From the NCBI GenBank assembly GCA_947453875.1, contig CANGIH010000120.1, positions 1 to 7,223 on the forward strand: DNA of 7,223 nt. The letters run 5' to 3'. Every line of letters begins with the position of its first letter. Position 1 is the stretch's first letter. Shown here one piece after another: positions 1 to 5,676 of the stretch. The position numbers and the translations under genes are program-made. The stretch comes from Planctomycetaceae bacterium. GTDB lineage: Bacteria > Planctomycetota > Planctomycetia > Pirellulales > UBA1268. The notes under the pieces were generated by a model, which was not told where the DNA came from, ran no database searches, and worked only from the letters and a program-made list of their open reading frames with translations.

Positions 1-1611
1 CAGCGTGGCTTGGCACCGGCTGCGGACATCGGACCGGGACGTGGCCACGATCAGCGTCCAAGGGGCCCGTTCGGCAAACAGTGTGGCCGCGAGGCCCGGC
101 GGCCGCTCAAGGTCGAGTCCGTCGAGTGTCCGGTCGACGAGGAGTAGCCGCGGACGGCCGGCGATGGCCCTGGCGAGCGACAGTCGGGCCGACTCGCTCG
201 GGTCGAGCGGATGGCCGTCGGAATCGAGCGGCGTGGCCATACCGAGCGGAAGTCGGGAGATCTGTGCCGAGAGCCCGACCGCCTCGAGCGCCTCCCGCAG
301 ATCGCCGGCCGAGATCCACTCGCGACCGGCCCGGAGGTTCTCCGCGACAGTCCCGGCGAAGGTCTCCGCCCCACCGACGAGGCTGACCCATTCGCGGGCC
401 TCGGCCCGGTTGAGAGAGCGGCTGTCGACCGAGGCGATTTCCACCGTGCCGGAGGGGGGAGCCCGCAGCAATGCGACCGATTCGAGGAACGCCGTCGTCG
501 CCGCGCCTTCCGGCATCGACACCCGGCTCCCTGCAGCGATCTCGACCAGGCGGAGGCCCCCCTGGCCGTCGCTCCCTTCCGCGACGACGCCCACCGGCGT
601 CTCCTCCGCAGGGAGCGTTTCGCCCCCATCGGCCTCGAGCGCCAACTCGTCGATGACCGCCAGCTTCGCCAGGCCAGCGTGGAGGTCGTAAAACACCTCG
701 ACGTACTTTCCGATCTTCGAGATCGCGGAGAGGACGAGGGTGACGATCAGTTCCCCGGCCACGAGCTGGCCGAGGGTGAGCTGGCGCTGGATCACGAGCC
801 AGCCTCCGAGGCCGAGGAGCGTGGTGCTCGCCACCGCTTCGATCGCCAGGGCGAAGAGCGACTGCCGCCAGACGATCGAATAATGCCGCTTGCGAGCGGC
901 GAGGTAGGCGTTGATCCCCTCCTCGGCACGATGCTCGGAGTATTCCAGGCCGCTGGCGGTGCGAAGCGACCTCGGGCAGCGGGCCAGATCCTCGAGCCAT
1001 GCGGCGAAGTCATACTTCGCGGCGCTCTCGGCGATGCTCGTGCGGATCCCGCCCGAACCGAGTACGAGGAGGAGGAAGGCGAGCAGGAAGACCATCACCA
1101 CCGCGAACACGAGGAGGTAAGGGTGGTAGAAGGCGAGGACGGCGAGGCCGACGACTGTCGTCATCACGATCTGCACCCCTTCGACGAGCAGCGTGGCGAG
1201 GCACTTCTGGACCGACGCAACCTCGAAGAACCTGTTGACGATGTCGGTGGGGTTGCGCCGGGCGAGGGCCTCGGCATCGGCATGGAGGAATCCGTCCACG
1301 AAGGCCCGGGCGGTGTGGACGAACACCCGCCGCTGGACATACTCCGCCACCACCGACTGCATCGCCCGAAGGGTTGCGGAGAAAGCCAGAAAGCCGAACA
1401 TCACCAATGCCAACACGATCACCGGCCACAAGAGCACGCCGAAGGCCACAGTGTTGACCAGTGCCTCGATGGCCGCCGGGGTGACGACCGAGAGCAGCCC
1501 GACCCCGAGGGCGAAGACGAGGATCGTGAAGAGGTCGGTGCGCTCCCTTCCCAACAGCCGCAGGAGCAGCGGCCAGGTGCGGACGGGAGGGCGGTGGTTT
1601 GGAGCGGACAT
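1..1611 (-). CDS. ABC exporter half-transporter with degenerate nucleotide-binding domain (3' end outside window)
   Basis: I translated this by hand on the minus strand: ATG at 1611, then 537 open codons to the window edge, so the C-terminus is missing. Residues 1-317 form a type I exporter membrane domain. Hydrophobic stretches lie near 26-48, 58-79, 146-162, 165-184, 251-274 and 278-297, with a coupling-helix-like stretch (RRNPTDIVNRFFEV, from 118) and a typical TM6 exit (LTLGQLVAGELIVTLVLSAI, from 278). Residues about 338-537 align with an ABC ATPase, but the motifs are eroded: Walker A reads PEGAATTAFL (367-376, Lys to Thr372), the Q-loop is LVGGAETFAGTV (Gln lost), the signature is LDPSE (469-473) for LSGGQ, Walker B is LLLVDR (489-494, Asp493 kept, catalytic Glu to Arg494), and the H-loop His is Ser525. 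The D-loop (LDGLD, 496-500) and the SLARAIAGRPR helix (478-488) remain. The start of the ATPase domain is also short. The intact frame argues against simple decay. The transported substrate is unknown. A partner subunit may be encoded beyond the left edge. No clear ribosome-binding site precedes the ATG. The gene diverges from nhaR. Confidence 0.9.
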   Translation of the reverse strand, partial: MSAPNHRPPVRTWPLLLRLLGRERTDLFTILVFALGVGLLSVVTPAAIEALVNTVAFGVLLWPVIVLALVMFGFLAFSATLRAMQSVVAEYVQRRVFVHTARAFVDGFLHADAEALARRNPTDIVNRFFEVASVQKCLATLLVEGVQIVMTTVVGLAVLAFYHPYLLVFAVVMVFLLAFLLLVLGSGGIRTSIAESAAKYDFAAWLEDLARCPRSLRTASGLEYSEHRAEEGINAYLAARKRHYSIVWRQSLFALAIEAVASTTLLGLGGWLVIQRQLTLGQLVAGELIVTLVLSAISKIGKYVEVFYDLHAGLAKLAVIDELALEADGGETLPAEETPVGVVAEGSDGQGGLRLVEIAAGSRVSMPEGAATTAFLESVALLRAPPSGTVEIASVDSRSLNRAEAREWVSLVGGAETFAGTVAENLRAGREWISAGDLREALEAVGLSAQISRLPLGMATPLDSDGHPLDPSESARLSLARAIAGRPRLLLVDRTLDGLDLERPPGLAATLFAERAPWTLIVATSRSDVRSRCQATL

Positions 1612-1746
1612 GGCGACGGCCGGTGGGGGAGGTGGGGAGCGCACGGCTCCCTCATCGTCATTCCTAGGGCGTATTGATGCATCGGGCAATAGAATTGAAA
1701 GTAGTCTATAGTTAGGAAAATTCGATGGATTGAGGGTCCCCCCGCC
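1612..1746. promoter_or_regulatory. Divergent intergenic region between the ABC exporter and nhaR
   Basis: These 135 nt must hold the start signals of both divergent genes. The stretch about 1661-1730 is clearly more AT-rich than the flanking genes. It contains the palindromes CCTAGG (1663-1668), GATGCATC (1676-1683) and CTATAG (1706-1711), and an inverted pair GAATT (1692-1696) / AATTC (1719-1723) separated by 22 nt. LysR-family proteins bind loose dyads of this kind between divergent genes, so this is the likely place for autoregulation and control of the exporter, by inference. TAGAAT (1690-1695) could be a -10 box for nhaR, but no convincing -35 box lies at the right distance. Confidence 0.5.
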
Positions 1747-2649
1747 ATGCGTTGGCTGAATTACCACCATCTTCTCTATTTCTGGGCGGTCGCCCGCGAG
1801 GGGAGCGTCACCAAGGCCTGTCGCCTTCTCCATCTCACGCAGCCCACGGTGAGCGGTCAGCTCAAGATGCTGGAGAAGTCGCTGAAGACGCCGCTGTTCG
1901 AGCGGTCGGGGAGATCGCTTCGCCTCACCGACGCCGGCCAGACCGTCTATCGCTACGCCGACGAGATCTTCACGCTCGGCAGGGAACTCGAGGACGTCGT
2001 CCGTGGCCGGCCCGCCGGAGGGGCGATGCGGCTTGTCGTCGGGATCGCCGACACGCTTCCGAAGCTCGTCGGTTATCGACTCCTTCGGCCGGCGTTTCAT
2101 ATCGGCGAAGAGGTTCGATTGACCTGTGTCGACGGGTCTCCCGACCGGCTGCTGGCACAATTGGCGCTCCACGAACTCGACATCGTGTTGAGCGACAGTC
2201 CGGCCAACCCGCAGATCGGGCTGCGTGCCTACAACCACCTTCTCGGCGAGAGTGGTGTCACCTTCTTCGGATCAGCCAGCCTCCTCAAGGACCACCGCCG
2301 CGGCTTTCCGCGGTCACTCGACGGTGCCCCGTTCCTCATGCCGATGGGCGACTCCGTCCTTGGCAGGTCACTCGAACAGTGGTTCGACGACACCGGAATC
2401 CGGCCGCGCATCCGCGGCGAATTCGCCGACAGCGCGCTGCTCAAAGCGTTCGGAGGCGAGGGGGAGGGGATGTTCGCCGCGCCGACGGTCGTCGAGGAAG
2501 AAGTGCGGCAGGCATACGGGGTCGGAGTCGTCGGTCGCGCCGAGGGTCTTCGCGAGCGGTTCTATGCGATCACCGTGCAAAAGCGACTCCAACACCCTGC
2601 CGTCGTGGCGATTTGCAAAGCGGCCAGAAAGACGCTCGAAGGCCAATGA
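1747..2649 (+). CDS. nhaR: LysR-family transcriptional regulator, NhaR-like
   Basis: The 300-residue protein has the length and layout of NhaR, the LysR-family activator that in E. coli responds to sodium and switches on nhaA. The N-terminus (LNYHHLLYFWAVAREGSVTK, 4-23) and the winged helix-turn-helix (about 18-60, including LTQPTVSGQLKMLE and LRLTDAG) are followed by the linker helix YRYADEIFTLGRELEDVV (69-85). The effector domain (about 94-296) carries blocks that I recognise from E. coli NhaR: GIADTLPK (99-106), ELDIVLSDSP (143-152), GESGVTFF (167-174), LGRSLEQWFD (205-214), GEFADSALLKAFG (224-236), MFAAPTVV (242-249) and QHPAVVAIC (282-290). The start is the ATG at 1747; only a weak GAGGG (1732-1736) lies upstream. 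No sodium antiporter gene is present in the window, so the target here may differ from E. coli; the divergent ABC exporter is the natural candidate. The gene ends 12 nt from the converging CotH-like gene, with no obvious terminator hairpin between them. Confidence 0.9.
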   Translation: MRWLNYHHLLYFWAVAREGSVTKACRLLHLTQPTVSGQLKMLEKSLKTPLFERSGRSLRLTDAGQTVYRYADEIFTLGRELEDVVRGRPAGGAMRLVVGIADTLPKLVGYRLLRPAFHIGEEVRLTCVDGSPDRLLAQLALHELDIVLSDSPANPQIGLRAYNHLLGESGVTFFGSASLLKDHRRGFPRSLDGAPFLMPMGDSVLGRSLEQWFDDTGIRPRIRGEFADSALLKAFGGEGEGMFAAPTVVEEEVRQAYGVGVVGRAEGLRERFYAITVQKRLQHPAVVAICKAARKTLEGQ

Positions 2650-2661
2650 GGCGCAGCCCCG

Positions 2662-4251
2662 TCACGGTTCCGTCAGGCGGACAAGGACGAGCGACTCGGC
2701 ATTGAAGTCGACCCGGCCGGCGGTGGCACGGAGTTCTGCGATGAGCTCCACCGTGGCCGGTGCTTCGAGGGTGAATTCATGCCCCAGTGATGTCCATGTC
2801 CCTTCGCGGTCGATCTGGTCGGTGCGCGTTCCGCCGGAGATCCTCAAGCCCGCCCCAGCGCCGCTCTCGTCGGTCGTCGCCTCGATCCCCTCCCCGCGGG
2901 CGAGGCCCTGGAAAGAATAGGTGCCGGCAGGCAGCGGCACCGCCACGCGCCACGAGGCGATGCACGGGGCTTCACCGGAGATGACGATCGAGTAGCGACG
3001 GCGGCCATCCTCCCCCTCCGATTCCTCAAGGTGCGCCTCGCCGGTGTCGATCCGCGGCGACCAGCCCGCGAGCATCGCCCGCCGCCCCCCGTCGAATTGG
3101 ACCGGTTCCGGCTCGGCGGCATCGGCCTGCATGCGGAGCTGCTCGTCGCGTGCGGAGAGCCGATCGCGGAGGTCGGCGATCGACTCCTCCCAGGCGGCAA
3201 GCGCGTCGTCGCCGATCGCCGTGACCGCCGGGCGGAGGCGTTGGGCCTCGGCATCGACCAGCGGCAGCAGTCTTTCGTTCGCATCGAACAGCGGGAGGAG
3301 CTCGCGGACTCTGCCGCGGAATGCTTCCCGCCACGCGGGCACCTGCATCACCGCCCCGGCGACGATCGTCGGCGGCATCTCCAGGATCGGCGCGGCGGGA
3401 TCGCCGAACAGCTGATCCATGCCATGGGGGAGAAATCGGACCCGGCCGCCGCTGGCCGGATCGACGTAGACGCGGTAGTTGTTGTGGGCGGTGGTATAGC
3501 CATCCCAATGGCCCGACATCAGCTCGAGGGCCATGAACGTAATGAAGGAGGAGACGTCGAGGCGTTCGTCGATCGCCGTCTGCCGTTCCGCCGGATCCTC
3601 CAGGTGGCTGGCGGCGACGAGCGCCTTGAGGTCGGCCCCAGGGACGCCGTTCTTCCCCTCGTCACGTTCGAGGAGTTCGTCGAGGTCGACCGCCTTGCCT
3701 CCGTCGTAGAGATTGCCGCTGGCATCGTCGAAGTGACGCTCGAGGAACTCGTGGTCGATCGCTTCCTTGAGCACGTAGAGCCCGAGATCGCGATCGTCGA
3801 GAAACACGTGGGCATGGGCGACGCGAGCGGCAGGGATGCCGGCCTCGAGGAACAGCCGGGAGCCGAGCAGTTCGTGGAGGAATGTCGGGTCCTGCGCGGA
3901 GTTGTTGAGGTGGAACTTGTCGAGTCCATGGAATCGCCTCCCGGGGCGGAAGCGGTCCATGTTGACCGTGAAGCCGGGTTTGCCGTCGAGATCCTGAAAG
4001 CTCCCCGCAAAGCCCTTGAGTTTGATGGCGACATCGTCATGGATGGCGTCGCCGTCGATCGTGAGCGAGCAGGGGGCATACCCGCGGGGATCCTCGCGGA
4101 GCCGGTCGGCGGCGCCGTCGACGAGACGGATCTCGATGCGGGAAATGTGATCGCCAGCGAAGAATGCGTCGACCGACGGCTCGTCGCCGCGCGCCACCAC
4201 CGCCGCGAGCCCGAGTGTGAACAAGGCGAATGTCCAGAACGCGGCGATCAT
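2662..4251 (-). CDS. Secreted CotH-family kinase-like protein with C-terminal beta-sandwich domain
   Basis: The 529-residue protein starts with a signal peptide (hydrophobic residues about 2-19, likely cleaved near VARG 19-22). Residues about 35-330 match the CotH atypical kinase family: IKLKGFAGSF (76-85) and K91 followed by PGFTVNMD in the ATP-binding lobe, LNNSAQDPTFLHELLGSRLF (115-134), HVFLDDRDLGLYVLKEAIDHEFL (from 148), GNLYDGG (179-185), D250 in DGYTTAHNNYRVY, and D279 in HGMDQLFG. D250 and D279 are in the places of the two essential aspartates of CotH, by my alignment. In Bacillus, CotH phosphorylates spore coat proteins; non-sporulating bacteria have secreted relatives of unknown substrate. 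Residues about 345-378 are helical and charged. Residues about 390-529 look like a carbohydrate-binding-type beta-sandwich (SWRVAVPLPAGTYSFQGLAR, from 433; ending DFNAESLVLVRL). The start ATG lies 3 nt after the FmdB-like stop, so the two are very probably co-translated. A large antisense reading frame covers this gene and is an artefact of high GC. Confidence 0.88.
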   Translation of the reverse strand: MIAAFWTFALFTLGLAAVVARGDEPSVDAFFAGDHISRIEIRLVDGAADRLREDPRGYAPCSLTIDGDAIHDDVAIKLKGFAGSFQDLDGKPGFTVNMDRFRPGRRFHGLDKFHLNNSAQDPTFLHELLGSRLFLEAGIPAARVAHAHVFLDDRDLGLYVLKEAIDHEFLERHFDDASGNLYDGGKAVDLDELLERDEGKNGVPGADLKALVAASHLEDPAERQTAIDERLDVSSFITFMALELMSGHWDGYTTAHNNYRVYVDPASGGRVRFLPHGMDQLFGDPAAPILEMPPTIVAGAVMQVPAWREAFRGRVRELLPLFDANERLLPLVDAEAQRLRPAVTAIGDDALAAWEESIADLRDRLSARDEQLRMQADAAEPEPVQFDGGRRAMLAGWSPRIDTGEAHLEESEGEDGRRRYSIVISGEAPCIASWRVAVPLPAGTYSFQGLARGEGIEATTDESGAGAGLRISGGTRTDQIDREGTWTSLGHEFTLEAPATVELIAELRATAGRVDFNAESLVLVRLTEP

Positions 4252-4254
4252 ATG

Positions 4255-4551
4255 TCACCCGTCGGCCGAGATCTGGCTCGGGCCGCTTCCCACCGTCTTC
4301 TCATACTTCCCATCGCCGCTTTTCACATACTTCGTGAACCCGAGCCGGTCGAGGTTCCTGTCGGAGAGGAGCTTCGGATTGCCGATGTCGGTGCTCTTGC
4401 CGCCGATCGCGAAGCCGGTGATCACCCGCCGGACAGGTTCCCCGGTCTCCGGATGTTTTTCGAGCGGGGCTTCCGCCATCGACTGAAGGAGCTCGAAGCG
4501 GTCGCCACCGGTACCGTCCGGTTTGACGATTTCGTAGACATACGTGGGCAT
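4255..4551 (-). CDS. FmdB-family small protein lacking the zinc-ribbon cysteines
   Basis: The 98-residue protein begins MPTYVYE, the hallmark start of FmdB-type zinc-ribbon proteins, so I chose the ATG at 4551 over an in-frame TTG 12 nt upstream. The family core is recognisable: RFELLQSMAEAPL (18-30), HPETGEPVRRVITG (33-46) and GFTKYVKSGDGKYEK (71-85). In the classical family two CxxC knuckles bind zinc. Here there is no cysteine at all: the first knuckle is replaced by IVKPDGTGG (8-16), and the second (CPxCG) reads HPETG, giving His33 and Thr36. The fold is therefore kept by other contacts or the protein no longer binds metal. FmdB proteins are named after a regulatory protein of a methylotroph amidase operon, but a general function is not established. 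The gene is the first of an operon with the CotH-like gene, 3 nt downstream. Identification is firm; role unknown. Confidence 0.85.
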   Translation of the reverse strand: MPTYVYEIVKPDGTGGDRFELLQSMAEAPLEKHPETGEPVRRVITGFAIGGKSTDIGNPKLLSDRNLDRLGFTKYVKSGDGKYEKTVGSGPSQISADG

Positions 4552-4602
4552 GACAGGGAGCAATCAGGGGGCGTTGAAGCGGGAAGAAAGGCCCGAGCCC
4601 CG

Positions 4603-4610
4603 ATTCTAGC
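4603..4610 (-). promoter_or_regulatory. Candidate -10 element for the FmdB/CotH operon
   Basis: Read on the minus strand this is GCTAGAAT, ending in TAGAAT (four or five of six positions of the -10 consensus depending on weighting), 51 nt upstream of the FmdB ATG. No recognisable -35 box precedes it. It shares the GCTANNAT pattern with the outward-facing site at 4673-4680. Confidence 0.33.
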
Positions 4611-4672
4611 CGCTCGCGAACGGGTATGAGACGGGGGTGGAATCTTCATCCGTGGAGGTGATCCGGCCGGTC

Positions 4673-4680
4673 GCTATCAT
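4673..4680 (+). promoter_or_regulatory. Candidate -10 element for the LamG operon
   Basis: GCTATCAT ends in TATCAT, which matches five of six positions of TATAAT. It lies 39 nt upstream of the LamG start, a normal distance for a short leader. The sequence at the expected -35 position (GTGGAG, 4652-4657) is poor, so this is a tentative call supported mainly by the matching octamer on the opposite strand. Confidence 0.35.
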
Positions 4681-4719
4681 GGCAAAGGGGTCGGATCGCC
4701 GTTTCTGCCGGTTGCCACC

Positions 4720-5673
4720 ATGCCCGCTCTCGCCGTGCCACCGTCGGCTTGCCGCCTGTTGCTCCATGCGGCCCTGATTGCGGCGACGATTCCGTCGCCG
4801 CTCGGTGCGAGAATCCGTGCCGCCGATCCGCCCCAACGCGTCGTCGATGGTCTCCAGGCCCTTTACACGTTCGAGGCGATCGTGAAGGGGGCGATCCCCG
4901 ACCGGGCAGGCATCGGCGAGGGGATCGATCTGCGGATCGACAAGCCGCAGGGGGTACGATTCCATGCGGGGTGGATGGGGCTCGATCAGCCGGTGGTGGT
5001 CGCCTCCGAAGGCCCGGCCACCAGGATCACGCAAGCCCTCCGCCAATCGCAGCAATTCTCGTTGGAGGCCTGGATCACCCCCGCCGAGGCCGACCAGACC
5101 GGCCCGGCCCGGATCGTCAGTCTCTCCCTCGACACGAGCAAGCGCAGCCTCTCGCTCGTGCAAGACAAAGGGCGGTTTGAGCTCCGACTCCGCACCAGCA
5201 GCACCAGCGACAACGGCACCCCCTCCACGCCGACACCGGACGGCTCGGCCGTTGGAAGACGCACGCATGTTGTCGCCACGCGCACCCCCGACGGCGTCGT
5301 GCGGATCTCCCTCGATGGCAGGGAGGTCGTCCAGAACACCGTCGCCGGCGACATGAATCGCTGGCCCGATGACTGCCGGCTCGTCATCGGCAACGAAATC
5401 AGCGGTGACCGGCCCTGGCGAGGCGAGATCGCGCTGGTGGCCCTGTACGCAAAAGCCCTCACCGCCGACGAGATCGGTTGCAACTTCGCGGCCGGCCCGC
5501 CGCAGATCGAGGAGGGGGCATCGTTGCGGTCGGCCCATCCGGGGAAGGTCGACGTCGTCCGCGATCTCGTCCCCCTCGGCTCCAGCTGCCGCTGCGGAAC
5601 ACGTGGCTGCGCGTGGTGCTCGTTTTCGGGGCTGACAGTCGCGTTGAGGGAGCGGAATCCAATCGGGAGATGA
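4720..5673 (+). CDS. Secreted LamG (concanavalin A-like lectin) domain protein with cysteine-bearing tail
   Basis: The 317-residue protein starts with a signal peptide (hydrophobic core LLLHAALIAATI, 13-24; cleavage probably between 30 and 35). The mature part is a single LamG-type beta-sandwich: GLQALYTFE (44-52), FSLEAWITP (113-121), RIVSLSLD (131-138), THVVATRTPDGVVRISLDGR (182-201), LVIGNE (221-226), and the family's closing strand and helix, WRGEIALVALYAKALTADEI (233-252), then NFAAGP. Such domains bind carbohydrate or protein ligands outside the cell; no catalytic residues are implied. Residues 261-317 extend beyond the normal end of the domain and hold C290, C292, C297 and C300 in CRCGTRGCAWC; I do not recognise this tail and no other frame gives a better continuation. 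No clear ribosome-binding site precedes the ATG. The stop lies 3 nt before the next gene, so the two form an operon. Confidence 0.85.
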   Translation: MPALAVPPSACRLLLHAALIAATIPSPLGARIRAADPPQRVVDGLQALYTFEAIVKGAIPDRAGIGEGIDLRIDKPQGVRFHAGWMGLDQPVVVASEGPATRITQALRQSQQFSLEAWITPAEADQTGPARIVSLSLDTSKRSLSLVQDKGRFELRLRTSSTSDNGTPSTPTPDGSAVGRRTHVVATRTPDGVVRISLDGREVVQNTVAGDMNRWPDDCRLVIGNEISGDRPWRGEIALVALYAKALTADEIGCNFAAGPPQIEEGASLRSAHPGKVDVVRDLVPLGSSCRCGTRGCAWCSFSGLTVALRERNPIGR

Positions 5674-5676
5674 GCC

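Larger units (their letters stand above)
4552..4719. promoter_or_regulatory. Divergent promoter region of the FmdB/CotH and LamG/ceramidase-like operons
   Basis: These 168 nt separate two operons transcribed outward, so both promoters should lie here. A similar octamer appears once in each direction: GCTATCAT on the plus strand (4673-4680) and GCTAGAAT on the minus strand (4610 down to 4603). Each ends in a hexamer resembling the bacterial -10 box (TATCAT, TAGAAT), and the predicted leaders would be about 33 and 45 nt. No good -35 box is seen at 17 nt in either direction. I see no gene in this stretch; the open frames crossing it are antisense extensions of neighbouring genes. Confidence 0.45.

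Noticed and set aside
1..1611. ABC exporter gene as a pseudogene
   Set aside because: All 537 codons are open, the membrane domain looks intact and the ATPase layout is kept; decay would normally bring stops or frameshifts. Recent inactivation by point mutation cannot be fully excluded.
211..1677. A 488-codon plus-strand open frame opposite the ABC exporter
   Set aside because: Its translation is rich in Asp, Glu, His and Arg with no domain pattern, while the minus-strand frame encodes a clear ABC exporter; it is an antisense shadow of high-GC coding DNA.
2642..2670. A shared terminator between the converging nhaR and CotH-like genes
   Set aside because: The 12-nt gap and adjoining bases give no convincing GC-rich hairpin with a T-run on either strand.
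3420..3440. HGMDQ in place of the WDxD motif as evidence that the CotH-like protein is inactive
   Set aside because: The second Asp (D279) is kept and, as far as I recall, the HGMDQ form is common in planctomycete relatives, so it is not evidence of a damaged enzyme.
4552..4563. TTG start at 4563 for the FmdB-like gene
   Set aside because: It would add MLPV before the family's invariant MPTYxY start; the ATG at 4551 fits much better.
3031..4629. A 532-codon plus-strand open frame opposite the CotH-like and FmdB-like genes
   Set aside because: It has no recognisable domain and is antisense to two well-supported genes with family motifs.
4606..5538. A 310-codon minus-strand open frame opposite the LamG gene
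   Set aside because: No domain, low-complexity composition, and it lies opposite a well-matched signal peptide plus LamG domain.
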